NCBI RefSeq assembly: GCF_029760955.1
Contig: NZ_CP121682.1
Span: forward strand, 5,890,001-5,954,000
Direction: 5' to 3'
Length of the DNA: 64,000 nt
From: Streptomyces cathayae
GTDB lineage: Bacteria; Actinomycetota; Actinomycetes; Streptomycetales; Streptomycetaceae
Every line of letters starts with the position of its first letter. Within the stretch, counting starts at the first letter, position 1. Positions 45,367 to 53,430 of this stretch are shown here, in pieces. The position numbers were made by a program, and so were the translations under genes. The notes under the pieces are model-generated. The model was not told the origin of the DNA and ran no database searches. It saw nothing but the letters and a program-made list of their open reading frames with translations.

Positions 45367-45690
45367 CAGCGGGCTTCCTCCGGCGGACTTGCTGCCTTCC
45401 GTCCGGAGGGACGAGAGCTGTGTCGATCCCTGCGCCGCCGTCGGCGCGCTCCCGCGGTACCACCCTCCTTGGCCCCCCGGTGCGTCGTGTGCTCCGGTGA
45501 GCCCCCTCATTGGGGTCGCGATGCCGGTTCTACTCGCCCGGGCGGGCCTGTGGGCCGGGCCCACGGTCCAGGACTTTCCTCCGGCGGCTCCGGGGTGATC
45601 TTCACGTCGGGCTCGCCCCCGGGCTCACACCGTCCCCGGGTCGCTCTGGGCTGCGTACGCCGCTACTCGTCCCCATCCACGCTTCTCGCT
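45367..45690 (-). ncRNA. Isoleucine T-box riboswitch leader of ileS
   Basis: On the minus strand AAGGAGGGTGGTACCGCGGG (45452-45471) contains the T-box core. About 130 nt upstream GAAGATCACC (around 45593-45602) offers ATC, an isoleucine codon, as specifier at 45597-45599, in a Stem I-like arm. The leader of about 320 nt starts after TACACT (45697-45702). The 3' part, CCGGAGGG / GGAGGAAG near the ileS start, can pair to hide the ribosome site, as in actinobacterial translational T-boxes. No U-tract terminator is seen. Confidence 0.9.
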
Positions 45691-45696
45691 GCGCCC

Positions 45697-45702
45697 AGTG
45701 TA
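45697..45702 (-). promoter_or_regulatory. -10 box of the ileS T-box leader
   Basis: TACACT on the minus strand, with the T-box leader beginning about 7 nt downstream. The -35 is weak. Confidence 0.45.
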
Positions 45703-46021
45703 CGGCGCGGAGGCGACAGCGGCCGACCGGTTTGTCGCACAGACGGTCGACGGAGCGGCACGCGCGCCGTGGAGGCCCCGTGGAGGCCCCCCCATGGGGT
45801 GACATACGCCCGAATGGAGTGGTACAGGCGTTCGGATGTGTGGACGTCCGGCTTGATGGCATACCCGGCGGGGAGCTGGGCACAACGCATGCAGGTCCGC
45901 CGCGCGGCGTCGGCGGGGCGGGCGAATCGGACGGTGCGCCCCGTTGCCGCGGGGTCCGGGCCGATTTATCGTCCCAGCACGATTCGCGTGCAAGATCACG
46001 GTATGTGAAGGGGCCGCGGCC
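45703..46021. other. 319-bp divergent region between ileS leader and dksA-like gene
   Basis: No gene recognised. It must hold the promoter of the plus-strand DksA-like gene. The end of the gap is AT-richer (CCGATTTATCGTCC, near 45960), a plausible promoter zone; no clean -35/-10 pair stands out. Confidence 0.4.
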
Positions 46022-46954
46022 ATGGTGGCGAAGAAGACCGCCGACGAGAAGTCGGCGCCCAGCAGGGCCGCGCCCGTTTCCGGCGGCGGAGCCGAGGGGG
46101 AGGGCGGGAGGAGGAGCGCGGAGGAGGGCGGGAAGGCGGCGGCCGCGAAGGGAGCGGCCGCGCGGAAGGCGGCTGCGAAGACGGCGGCCGAGAAGAAGAC
46201 GGCGGGAAAGGCCGCGAAGGGAACGGCGGCGAAGAAGGCGGCCGGGAAGAAGGCGGTCTCCGCGGCGGCGGCCGACGGCTCGGGCGGGGAAACGGCCGGA
46301 GCGGGGGCCGGCGTCGGGCGGGCCGGTGCTTCGCGGGGCGTCGGGGAGCGGGCCGGCCGGGGCGCCGCACACGAGGGCACCACCAGGACCAGCGGGGGCA
46401 CACAGGACATGGCCGGGCGCGGCACGGCCACTGACGCGGGCGCGGCCGAGGCCGCGACGCAGACGGGAGCGACCACGGTGGGTGCTAAGAAGACTCCTGG
46501 TACGGCGACGACGGCGAAGACCGCCGTACCCAAGGCGCGGATCGCGGCGGTGGAGCCCGGCGATCTCGCGGTGCGCCCGGGCGAGGATCCCTGGACACTG
46601 AAGGAGGTCGAGGACGCACGGGTCGAACTGATGACCGAAGTGCTGCGACTGCGCGAGGAGATCAGCTCGTCCGAGCGGTCGCTGGCCGGCCTGATGCGGG
46701 ACTCCGGTGACGGCGCGGGCGACGACCAGGCCGACACCGGTACGAAGAACATCACGCGGGAGCACGAACTGGCGCTCGCCGCCAACGCGCGCGAGATGCT
46801 CACCCAGTACGAGCACGCCATGCAGCGCCTGGACGCCGGCACCTACGGCCTGTGCGAGAACTGCGGCGACCCCATCGGGAAGGCCCGTATGCAGGCCTTC
46901 CCCCGGGCCACGCTGTGCGTCGAGTGCAAGCAGAAGCAGGAGCGACGCTACTGA
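46022..46954 (+). CDS. DksA/TraR zinc-finger protein with Lys/Ala-rich histone-like N-terminus
   Basis: 310-aa two-part protein. Residues 1-90 are rich in AKK, AAKK and GKKA units (AKGTAAKKAAGKKAV), like histone H1 tails; about 90-175 is Gly/Ala/Thr low complexity. The C-terminal 130 residues form a DksA/TraR module: coiled-coil helices (EVEDARVELMTEVLRLREEISSSERSLAGLM), then a Zn finger with C278, C281, C299 and C302 (CENCGDPIGKARMQ, LCVECKQK). DksA proteins act on RNA polymerase in the stringent response; the basic tail suggests DNA binding too. GAAGGGG lies about 9 nt before the ATG. Confidence 0.85.
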   Translation: MVAKKTADEKSAPSRAAPVSGGGAEGEGGRRSAEEGGKAAAAKGAAARKAAAKTAAEKKTAGKAAKGTAAKKAAGKKAVSAAAADGSGGETAGAGAGVGRAGASRGVGERAGRGAAHEGTTRTSGGTQDMAGRGTATDAGAAEAATQTGATTVGAKKTPGTATTAKTAVPKARIAAVEPGDLAVRPGEDPWTLKEVEDARVELMTEVLRLREEISSSERSLAGLMRDSGDGAGDDQADTGTKNITREHELALAANAREMLTQYEHAMQRLDAGTYGLCENCGDPIGKARMQAFPRATLCVECKQKQERRY

Positions 46955-47042
46955 TCACCTCCACATGCCTCCTGAGCACGAGGGCCGCACGGAGTGTGTC
47001 GTACCCTCGTCCTCAGTCAGGTACCTAGGTTGAGGGACTCAC

Positions 47043-47678
47043 GTGGCAGAGGCGGAGCGCATCATCGGTACGCCGGAGATCCCGGACGCGGACCGGGACG
47101 GACAGGACCGTGCCGAGCACGACCGGGCCGAGGAGACCCGGGCCGATGCCCGGACCGATGCCCAGGAGGCAGCGGAGGCCGGGACATCCCGCGGCAAGCG
47201 GCGGGTGGCCGTGCTGTTCGCCGTCGCCGCCGTCGCCTACGCCCTCGATCTGATCAGCAAGATGATCGTGGTCGCCGAGCTGGAACACCACGAGCCCATC
47301 GAGATCATCGGGGACTGGCTGAGGTTCGAGGCCATCCGCAACGCGGGCGCGGCCTTCGGTTTCGGCGAGGCCTTCACCGTGATCTTCACGGTGATCGCGG
47401 CGACGGTGATCGTGGTGATCGTCCGGCTCGCCCGCAAGCTGTACAGCCTGCCCTGGGCGATCGCGCTGGGGCTGCTGCTCGGCGGTGCCCTCGGCAACCT
47501 CACGGACAGGATCTTCCGCTCCCCGGGCGTCTTCCGGGGCGCGGTCGTGGACTTCATCGCGCCCAAGCACTTCGCCGTCTTCAACCTGGCGGACTCGGCG
47601 ATCGTCTGCGGCGGCATCCTGATCGTCCTGCTGTCCTTCCGGGGCCTCGACCCGGACGGAACCGTCCACAAGGACTGA
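47043..47678 (+). CDS. lspA: Lipoprotein signal peptidase
   Basis: Aspartic membrane protease that cuts prolipoprotein signal peptides after lipid attachment. The 211-aa protein has an acidic, unconserved N-terminal 50 residues, then four helices. Catalytic Asp residues lie in [13 protein letters not shown] and [15 protein letters not shown]; also VVDFI and the NAGAAFGF motif. The usual length is about 165 aa; the extra part is the N-terminal tail. The GTG at 47043 is preceded by TAGGTT (47026-47031) and TTGAGGGA, so a short leader with a weak ribosome site is likely. rluD follows 55 nt later. Confidence 0.94.
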   Translation: MAEAERIIGTPEIPDADRDGQDRAEHDRAEETRADARTDAQEAAEAGTSRGKRRVAVLFAVAAVAYALDLISKMIVVAELEHHEPIEIIGDWLRFEAIRNAGAAFGFGEAFTVIFTVIAATVIVVIVRLARKLYSLPWAIALGLLLGGALGNLTDRIFRSPGVFRGAVVDFIAPKHFAVFNLADSAIVCGGILIVLLSFRGLDPDGTVHKD

Positions 47679-47721
47679 CCGGCCCGCTGAACGCGCGTAC
47701 GGGGTTGTCCGAGCGGTCCGG

Positions 47722-47727
47722 CATACT
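47722..47727 (+). promoter_or_regulatory. -10 candidate for a leaderless rluD-type mRNA
   Basis: CATACT followed by 6 nt and the GTG at 47734. No Shine-Dalgarno is present. The gene could also be co-transcribed with lspA. Confidence 0.4.
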
Positions 47728-47733
47728 CGACGG

Positions 47734-48678
47734 GTGAGCACCATTCCCGAGATCCGTACCCTGCCCGTGCCCGACGGCCTGGAGGGCGAGCGCGTCGACG
47801 CCGCCATCTCCCGCATGCTCGGCTTCTCCCGGACCAAGGCGGCCGAGCTCGCCGCCGCGGGAAAGGTCACGGTCGACGGATCGGTGGTCGGCAAGTCGGA
47901 GCGGGTCAGCGGCGGCGCCTGGCTCGAGGTGGAGATGCCGCAGGCGCCCGCGCCGGTCCAGGTGGTCGCCGAGCCCGTCGAGGGCATGGAGATCGTGCAC
48001 GACGACGACGACGTGGTCGTCATCGTCAAGCCGGTCGGGGTCGCCGCCCACCCCTCGCCCGGCTGGACCGGACCGACCGTGATCGGCGGTCTCGCCGCCG
48101 CCGGGTACCGCATCTCGACCTCCGGCGCCGCCGAGCGCCAGGGCATCGTGCACCGCCTGGACGTCGGCACCTCCGGTCTCATGGTGGTCGCCAAGTCCGA
48201 GTACGCGTACACCTCGCTGAAGCGCCAGTTCAAGGAGCGCACGGTCGACAAGCGCTACCACACGCTGGTCCAGGGCCACCCCGACCCGACCAGCGGCACC
48301 ATCGACGCGCCCATCGGCCGCCATCCGCACCACGACTACAAGTGGGCGGTCATCGCCGAGGGCAAGCCCTCCGTCACGCACTACGACCTCGTCGAGGCCT
48401 TCCGCGCCGCCTCCCTCCTCGACGTCAAGCTGGAGACCGGCCGCACGCACCAGATCCGCGTCCACATGGCCGCCCACCGGCACCCCTGCGTGGGCGACCT
48501 GACGTACGGCGCCGATCCCACGCTCGCCAAGCGGCTCCGCCTGACCCGCCAGTGGCTGCACGCCGTGGGGCTCGGCTTCGAGCACCCCGGGGACGGCCGG
48601 TGGGCGGAGTTCACCAGCGACTACCCCGAGGACCTGCAGCAGGCGCTGGACCAGGTCCGGGAGGAGACGTACGCGTGA
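47734..48678 (+). CDS. RluD-type 23S rRNA pseudouridine synthase
   Basis: 314-aa RluA/RluD family enzyme that turns specific rRNA uridines into pseudouridine. An S4 RNA-binding domain (about 18-75: [31 protein letters not shown]) precedes the catalytic domain, with catalytic D143 in [16 protein letters not shown] and the later motifs KRYHTLVQG and [13 protein letters not shown]. The exact target uridines cannot be read from sequence. It follows lspA, as in many bacteria, and overlaps the GNAT gene by GTGA, so coupled translation is likely. Confidence 0.93.
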   Translation: MSTIPEIRTLPVPDGLEGERVDAAISRMLGFSRTKAAELAAAGKVTVDGSVVGKSERVSGGAWLEVEMPQAPAPVQVVAEPVEGMEIVHDDDDVVVIVKPVGVAAHPSPGWTGPTVIGGLAAAGYRISTSGAAERQGIVHRLDVGTSGLMVVAKSEYAYTSLKRQFKERTVDKRYHTLVQGHPDPTSGTIDAPIGRHPHHDYKWAVIAEGKPSVTHYDLVEAFRAASLLDVKLETGRTHQIRVHMAAHRHPCVGDLTYGADPTLAKRLRLTRQWLHAVGLGFEHPGDGRWAEFTSDYPEDLQQALDQVREETYA

Positions 48679-49142
48679 GCACCCCGTACGTGGTCCGCGA
48701 GGCGGTGGGGCCCGGCGACCGGGAGGCGTGCTTCGCGGTGCGCAAGGAGGTCTTCGTCGCCGAGCAGGGCGTGCCGGAGGACCTCGAGTACGACGCGTAC
48801 GACTCCGGTGCCGTGCACGTGCTGGCACTCGGCGAGGACGGCACGGCATTCGGCACCGGGCGTCTGCTGCACGGCGAGGCCGCCGCCGCGAAGAACGGCG
48901 GGGACGCGTCGACCGGCGCTCTGGGGCGGCTCGCGGTGACCCGCCGGGCGCGCGGGCTCGGCGTCGGGGCGGCGCTGGTGCGGGGCATCGAGGAGGCGGC
49001 CCGCACGCGCGGACTCACCGCCGTCGACCTGCACGCGCAGACCCATGCCCTGGGGTTCTACGAGCGGCTGGGATACGAGGCGTACGGGCCGGAGTTCCCG
49101 GACGCGGGCATGCCGCACCGGGCCATGCGGCGCGTTCTGTAA
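48675..49142 (+). CDS. GNAT-family N-acetyltransferase
   Basis: 155-aa acetyl-CoA transferase of the ElaA-like subgroup. The N-terminus has [28 protein letters not shown] (typical of ElaA/YjcF-like proteins). The acetyl-CoA loop is [23 protein letters not shown] (about 92-114), followed by [33 protein letters not shown]. Substrate unknown. The GTG at 48675 overlaps the rluD stop by 4 bp, so it is the last gene of an lspA-rluD-GNAT unit. Confidence 0.9.
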   Translation: MSTPYVVREAVGPGDREACFAVRKEVFVAEQGVPEDLEYDAYDSGAVHVLALGEDGTAFGTGRLLHGEAAAAKNGGDASTGALGRLAVTRRARGLGVGAALVRGIEEAARTRGLTAVDLHAQTHALGFYERLGYEAYGPEFPDAGMPHRAMRRVL

Positions 49143-49322
49143 CCGGGGCGTCGAACGGTCTGCCGAGGGCAGGGGCGCGGTCGCCCTCGTCCGGCTGCCG
49201 GCGACCTGGCCGACGAAGCGGCTGGGAGCGGAGGCCGACCCCGAAGCGGTGGACCGGGTGCCGCGACATCCGGATGTGCGGAGCGTGCGGTGAGTTCGTC
49301 CTCCGGCGCGGCCTTCTGTTCG

Positions 49323-49328
49323 TAGGGT
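49323..49328 (+). promoter_or_regulatory. -10 candidate for the leaderless SDR gene
   Basis: TAGGGT followed by 6 nt and the ATG at 49335. There is no ribosome site between, consistent with leaderless translation. Confidence 0.4.
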
Positions 49329-49334
49329 CGGGGT

Positions 49335-50081
49335 ATGACGCGAAACGTGGTGATCAGCGGGGGCGGTACGGGGATCGGGCTGGCGGCGGCACAGATGTTC
49401 GCCGCGGACGGGGACCGGGTGCTGCTGCTCGGGCGGCGCGGGGACGTGCTGGAGCGGGCCGGGGCCGGGGTGCCGGGGGCGTCGGTGTACGCCGCCGACC
49501 TCGCCGACCCGGTGGCCGTGCGCGGTGCCAGCGGCTTCGTGGGCCGGGAGTTCGGGGCCGTCGACGTGCTGATCCACAGCGCCGGGGGCAACGGCCTCCT
49601 CGAGCCACCTGCCGGCGGCGACGACCCGCTCGACGCCGTCGCCCGCCACTGGACGGTCAACTTCCGGCTCAACCTGCTGACCGCCGTCCTGCTCACGGAG
49701 GCCCTGAAGGACCGGCTCGCCGAACCCGGCGGGCGGCTGCTGTTCCTGAGCTCCATCGCCGCCTACCGGGGGTCCGGGCAGCTCGCGTACGCGGCGGCCA
49801 AGGCCGGACTGCACCCGTACGCCCACGACCTCGCCCGGAAGCTGGGGCCGCACGGCATCACGGTCAACGTGGTCGCGCCCGGCTACGTCGAGGACACCGC
49901 CTTCTTCGGCGACGGCCTCGACGACGAGCGGCGGGCCCGGCTGATCGCCGAGACGTCCGACGGCCGGGCCGGGAGGCCCGGGGACGTGGCCGCCACCCTG
50001 CACTGGCTGGCCTCCCCGGGCGCCGCACACATCACCTCCCAGATCATCCAGGTCAACGGCGGAGCGGAACGCGGTCACTGA
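49335..50081 (+). CDS. SDR-family oxidoreductase
   Basis: 248-aa short-chain dehydrogenase. Cofactor motif NVVISGGGTGIGLAAAQMF (residues 4-22) with GRR after the second strand suggests NADPH. The catalytic elements are VLIHSAGGNG (NNAG-like), LLFLSSIAAYRGSG with the Ser, and YAAAK (Tyr/Lys pair). The C-terminal LASPGAAHITSQIIQVNGG is standard. Related to 3-oxoacyl-ACP reductase-like proteins, but the substrate is not determinable. Start apparently leaderless. It is convergent with the mscS-type gene, with only 7 nt between the stops. Confidence 0.88.
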   Translation: MTRNVVISGGGTGIGLAAAQMFAADGDRVLLLGRRGDVLERAGAGVPGASVYAADLADPVAVRGASGFVGREFGAVDVLIHSAGGNGLLEPPAGGDDPLDAVARHWTVNFRLNLLTAVLLTEALKDRLAEPGGRLLFLSSIAAYRGSGQLAYAAAKAGLHPYAHDLARKLGPHGITVNVVAPGYVEDTAFFGDGLDDERRARLIAETSDGRAGRPGDVAATLHWLASPGAAHITSQIIQVNGGAERGH

Positions 50082-50088
50082 GACGCCG

Positions 50089-51291
50089 TCAGCGTTTGTT
50101 GGTGTTGGCCGTGCTTGATGTGTTCGCCGTGCTCGCCGTGCTCGCCGGGCTTACGGGCGTTTCCCGCTTCCCGGCGGTCTCGTGCGGGCTGCGGGCCGCC
50201 GGTACGGTGCCGGAGGAGCGACGGTGGCCGCCGAACTCCGGTGCCGGGCCCGGCGGAAGTTCCGCGGCGGCCGTGCTGACCCGGGGCAGGGCGTAGGGGT
50301 GCTCCTCGGTCAGCCAGCGGATCATCTGCTCGCGGACCGTGACCCGTACCGTCCAGATGTCGTCCGCGTCCCTGGCCGTCACCAGGGCCCGCACCTGCAT
50401 GGTGGTGGGCGTGCTGTCCGTCACGGTCAGGTTGTAGGCGCGGCCGTCCCAGGCCGGGCACTCCCGCAGGATGTCGCGGAGCCTGTCACGCATCGCCTCC
50501 AGCGGGGCCGAGTGGTCCAGGTGCCAGAGGACGGTGCCGGTCATCTGCGGTGTGCCGCGCGACCAGTTCTCGAACGGCTTGGACGTGAAGTACGACACCG
50601 GCATGGTGATCCGGCGCTCGTCCCAGGTGCGCACGGTCAGGAAGGTCAGGGTGATCTCCTCGACCGTGCCCCACTCGCCGTCCACCACGACCGTGTCGCC
50701 GATGCGCACCATGTCGCCGAAGGCGATCTGCAGTCCGGCGAACAGGTTGCCGAGCGTGGACTGGGCGGCGACACCGGCGACGATGCCGAGGACACCGGCC
50801 GAGGCCAGCAGCGAGGCGCCGGCCGTGCGCATCGCGGGGAAGGTCAGCAGCATCGCGGCCGCCGCCACCACCCCGACGACGGCCGAGACCACCCGCCTGA
50901 TCAGCGTCACCTGGGTGCGCACCCGGCGGACCCTGGCCGGGGCGCGTTCGCGGTGCACGTTGGCGTACCGGGTGTACGAGGTCTCGACGACGGCCGCCGC
51001 GATCCGGATCGCCATCCAGGCGACCGATCCGATCATCACCAGCGTCAGGATCCGCCCGATGCCTTCCCGGTGGGCCTCGAACAGCCGGGCCTGGTCGTAC
51101 GTCCCTCTCAGCAGGGCCGCGCAGATCAGCAGCTGGTAGGGGATGCGGGCGCGGCGGAGCAGCTCCCACATCGGGGTCTCGGGATGCCGTTCGTCGGCCT
51201 TGCGCAGCAGTCGGTCGGTGGCCCAGCCGAGCACCAGGGTGAGCACGACCGAACCGCCGACCACGATCAATGGGCGGAGCACGTCTTCCAT
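50089..51291 (-). CDS. MscS-family mechanosensitive ion channel protein
   Basis: 400-aa channel-type membrane protein. Three to four helices (VVGGSVVLTLVLGWATDRLL; ILTLVMIGSVAWMAIRIAAAVVE; VVSAVVGVVAAAAMLLTF) lead to the pore helix with GASLLASAGVLGIVAGVAAQSTLGNLFAGLQIAFGD, the MscS TM3 hallmark. The beta domain follows (RIGDTVVVDGEWGTVEEITLTFLTVRTWDERRITMP). Such channels release solutes under hypo-osmotic shock. The C-terminus (about 350-400) is disordered and repeat-encoded (STASTANTSSTANTNK). The solo tnpB element sits 150 nt upstream of the start. No strong ribosome site was identified before 51291. Confidence 0.92.
   Translation of the reverse strand: MEDVLRPLIVVGGSVVLTLVLGWATDRLLRKADERHPETPMWELLRRARIPYQLLICAALLRGTYDQARLFEAHREGIGRILTLVMIGSVAWMAIRIAAAVVETSYTRYANVHRERAPARVRRVRTQVTLIRRVVSAVVGVVAAAAMLLTFPAMRTAGASLLASAGVLGIVAGVAAQSTLGNLFAGLQIAFGDMVRIGDTVVVDGEWGTVEEITLTFLTVRTWDERRITMPVSYFTSKPFENWSRGTPQMTGTVLWHLDHSAPLEAMRDRLRDILRECPAWDGRAYNLTVTDSTPTTMQVRALVTARDADDIWTVRVTVREQMIRWLTEEHPYALPRVSTAAAELPPGPAPEFGGHRRSSGTVPAARSPHETAGKRETPVSPASTASTANTSSTANTNKR
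50096..50150. repeat. 9-bp imperfect repeats at the mscS-type C-terminus
   Basis: GCCGTGCTC/T units (GGCCGTGCTTGATGTGTTC then GCCGTGCTC twice) encode the STASTANTSSTANTN tail on the minus strand and run to within a few codons of the stop. Confidence 0.55.
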
Positions 51292-51404
51292 GCCCTCGAA
51301 CGTAACCGGCCTCGCGCGGAGTGAACATGTGAGGTTCGCGCCGTCGTGGGTACGGCCCCCCGGCCCCTGGCCCGGTCGGCACACCCGGCTGGCACCATGG
51401 GCGT

Positions 51405-51600
51405 CTTGACATCTTCCCCCTCCCGAAGGGAGGGGGATTCCTACGGCTCGCGCCGTGGGGTTTTCTGCTTCGTCGCCGACCGCCCGCCCGGAGTTCTCCG
51501 TTGAGGTCTTACACCGGCTCCACAGACCGACACGGCCAGCCCGGCCGCCAGAAGGTTCTCCGCCGCGTTCACATCCCGGTCGTGGACCGTGCCGCAGCCG
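51405..51600 (-). ncRNA. Predicted omega-RNA (reRNA) region of the tnpB element
   Basis: In IS605-group elements the guide RNA comes from the tnpB 3' end and the right end, with the guide being the flanking DNA. Here it would run along the minus strand through the right-end hairpin, end its scaffold at GATGTCAA, and continue with the flank GACGCCCATGGTGCCAGC as guide. The 5' border is only a guess. Inferred from position and hairpin alone. Confidence 0.45.
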
Positions 51601-52660
51601 TCGCACGTCCAGGTACGGACGCTCAGAGGCATCTTCTTTTGCAAGGTGCCGCAGGAGGAGCACAGCTTGGAGGAGGGGAAGAAGCGGTCGACCGCGATCA
51701 CTTCCCGCCCGTACCAGGTGGCCTTGTACTCCAGCATGGAGCGGAACTCGCTCCAGCTCGCGTCCGAGATGGCCCGGGCGAGCGTGTGGTTTTTGACCAT
51801 GTTGCGCACGGTCAGGTCCTCGATCACGAGCGTTTGGTTTTCACGCACGAGCCGAGTGGTCAGCTTGTGCAGGCTGTCTCGCCTGCGGTCGGTGATCCGG
51901 GCGTAGATCTTGGCGACCCTGATCCGGGCCTTGCGCCGGTTGGCTCCGTCGCCCCTGGCCTTTTTCGCGAGGTTTTGCTGGGCCTTGGCAAGACGGGTAC
52001 GGTCGCGGCGCTCGTGCCTCGGGTTGGCGATCTTCTCGCCGGTGGAGAGGGTCAGCAGGTGATCCAGACCGACGTCGACGCCGACCGCCGTATCGGCGGC
52101 GGGCAGCGGTTTCACTCCCGGGTCCTCGCACAGCAGCGACACGAACCAGCGCCCTGCCGCGTCCTGCGACACGGTCACCGTGGAGGGCGTCGCCCCCTCG
52201 GGGAGCGGACGGGACCACACGATGTCCAGCGGGTCGGCCATCTTCGCCAGCGTCAGCGTCCCCTCACGGAAGCGGAAACCGCTGGTGGTGTACTCGGCGG
52301 ACTTGCGGGACTTCTTCCGGCTCTTGAAGCGGGGGTACCTGGACCGCTTGCCGAAGAAATGGGTGAACGCCGCCTGCAGGTGGCGCAGGCTCTGCTGCAA
52401 CGGCACGGAGGAGACTTCGGAGAGGTAGGCGAGTTCCTCGGTCTTCTTCCACGCGGTCAGCATCGCCGAGGTGGCGTTGTAGTTGACCCGCTCCTGCCGC
52501 GCCCATGCCTCGGTACGGGCGGTGAGGGCGAGGTTGTAGACCTTGCGCACGCAGCCGAATGTGCGCGACAGCTCAGCTGCCTGCGCCTCGGTTGGATGGA
52601 AGCGGTACTTGAAGGCCCGCTTCACGCACGTTTCGGTCACGCTCACAAACTAGCGTCATG
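51409..52660 (-). mobile_element. Solo tnpB element of the IS605/IS1341 group
   Basis: Element with one gene (tnpB) and no tnpA. The right end, on the minus strand, has the hairpin CCCCCTCCC/GGGAGGGGG (51416-51436) within GGAATCCCC..GGGGGAAGATGTCAA, the usual end of such elements in this group, finishing near 51408. The left end is about 10-15 bp upstream of the tnpB start (TAGTTTGTGAGCGTG). GCGTC occurs at both junctions (51401-51405 and 52653-52657), so exact borders are ambiguous by 5 bp. Confidence 0.75.
51441..52646 (-). CDS. tnpB: TnpB, RNA-guided endonuclease of IS605 family
   Basis: 401-aa transposon nuclease, ancestor-type relative of Cas12. The N-terminal RNA/DNA-binding part (VKRAFKYRFHPTEAQ) is followed by the RuvC-like nuclease with D191 (AVGVDVGLDH), E276 (LVIEDLTV) and D358 (HDRDVNAAEN). 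A zinc finger (CSSCG and CDGCG) lies between RuvC-II and III. All three catalytic acids are present and the frame is unbroken, so it may be active. The GTG at 52646 has no obvious ribosome site; a second GTG two codons on is possible. No tnpA is nearby. It sits between the mscS-type and hydrolase genes. Confidence 0.93.
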   Translation of the reverse strand: MSVTETCVKRAFKYRFHPTEAQAAELSRTFGCVRKVYNLALTARTEAWARQERVNYNATSAMLTAWKKTEELAYLSEVSSVPLQQSLRHLQAAFTHFFGKRSRYPRFKSRKKSRKSAEYTTSGFRFREGTLTLAKMADPLDIVWSRPLPEGATPSTVTVSQDAAGRWFVSLLCEDPGVKPLPAADTAVGVDVGLDHLLTLSTGEKIANPRHERRDRTRLAKAQQNLAKKARGDGANRRKARIRVAKIYARITDRRRDSLHKLTTRLVRENQTLVIEDLTVRNMVKNHTLARAISDASWSEFRSMLEYKATWYGREVIAVDRFFPSSKLCSSCGTLQKKMPLSVRTWTCDGCGTVHDRDVNAAENLLAAGLAVSVCGAGVRPQRRTPGGRSATKQKTPRREP

Positions 52661-52752
52661 GTGCCTTACCGCCAAACGTGCGGGTCAGAGCACCGGCATC
52701 CGCCCTGGGAGCGGATGCCGGCGTCTTTGTCCTGCTCCGCAGGGATCCGTTT

Positions 52753-52780
52753 CTCCCCCGCAAGCGGGGGCACCCCCACT
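52753..52780. repeat. Shortened copy of the palindromic interspersed repeat
   Basis: CCCCCGCAAGCGGGGGCACCCCCA, upstream of the hydrolase gene. It keeps the C5/G5 arms and the terminal ACCCCCA of the 39-bp family but has a 2-nt loop. As RNA it would fold into a strong hairpin in the 5' UTR of the hydrolase. Confidence 0.5.
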
Positions 52781-52816
52781 CCGCCCCGAACGGCGGAGCA
52801 TCCACGGAGGAACCTG

Positions 52817-53392
52817 ATGAACATCATGCTGTTTCACTCGACCTACGGCCTTCGGCCCGCGGTGTCCCAAGCCGCGGACCGGCTGCGCGGCGCCGGACAC
52901 GAGGTGTGGACGCCCGACCTCTTCGAGGGCCGTACGTTCGACACGGTCGAGGAGGGCATGGCCCACCAGGAGTCGATCGGCAGGGACGAGTTGCTGAGAC
53001 GGGCCGTCCTCGCCGCCGCGCCCTACTCGGAGCGGGGGCTGGTGTACGCCGGCTTCTCCTTCGGCGCCTCGGTCGCCCAGACGCTGGCCCTCGGCGACGG
53101 CAGGGCGCGCGGGCTGCTGCTTCTGCACGGCACCTCGGACATCGCGGCCAACGCCCAGGTGGACGACCTGCCGGTGCAGCTGCACGTCGCCGAGCCGGAC
53201 CCGTTCGAGACCGACGACTGGCTGAGCGCCTGGTACCTGCAGATGGGCCGCGCCGGAGCCGACGTCGAGGTGTACCGGTACGCCGGGGCCGGCCACATCT
53301 ACACCGACCCCGACCTGCCGGACCACGACGAGGAGGCCGCCGAGGCCACCTGGCGGGTGGCGCTCGGCTTCCTCGACTCGCTGGAGGACTGA
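52817..53392 (+). CDS. Dienelactone hydrolase-family protein
   Basis: 191-aa alpha/beta hydrolase. It starts directly with the first core strand (NIMLFHSTYGLRPAVSQAADRLRGAGHEVWTPDLFEGRTFDT). The nucleophile elbow is GFSFGAS (Ser where classic dienelactone hydrolases have Cys). The acid lies near VAEPDPFETDDW and the catalytic His is in YAGAGHIYTDPDLPDHDEEAAE. It is a cytosolic esterase/hydrolase of unknown substrate. CGGAGG is 6 nt before the ATG at 52817. The upstream tnpB insertion and the GC-rich hairpin at 52753-52780 lie in its promoter/leader region and may affect expression. Confidence 0.88.
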   Translation: MNIMLFHSTYGLRPAVSQAADRLRGAGHEVWTPDLFEGRTFDTVEEGMAHQESIGRDELLRRAVLAAAPYSERGLVYAGFSFGASVAQTLALGDGRARGLLLLHGTSDIAANAQVDDLPVQLHVAEPDPFETDDWLSAWYLQMGRAGADVEVYRYAGAGHIYTDPDLPDHDEEAAEATWRVALGFLDSLED

Positions 53393-53430
53393 TCCGGGGA
53401 CGTCAGACCGGTCCGGGGCGTCAGACCGGG
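53393..53430. repeat. 18-19-bp tandem duplication over the phoD stop
   Basis: TCCGGGGACGTCAGACCGG (53393-53411) is repeated with one base missing at 53412-53430. The minus-strand phoD stop lies in the second unit. Confidence 0.65.
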
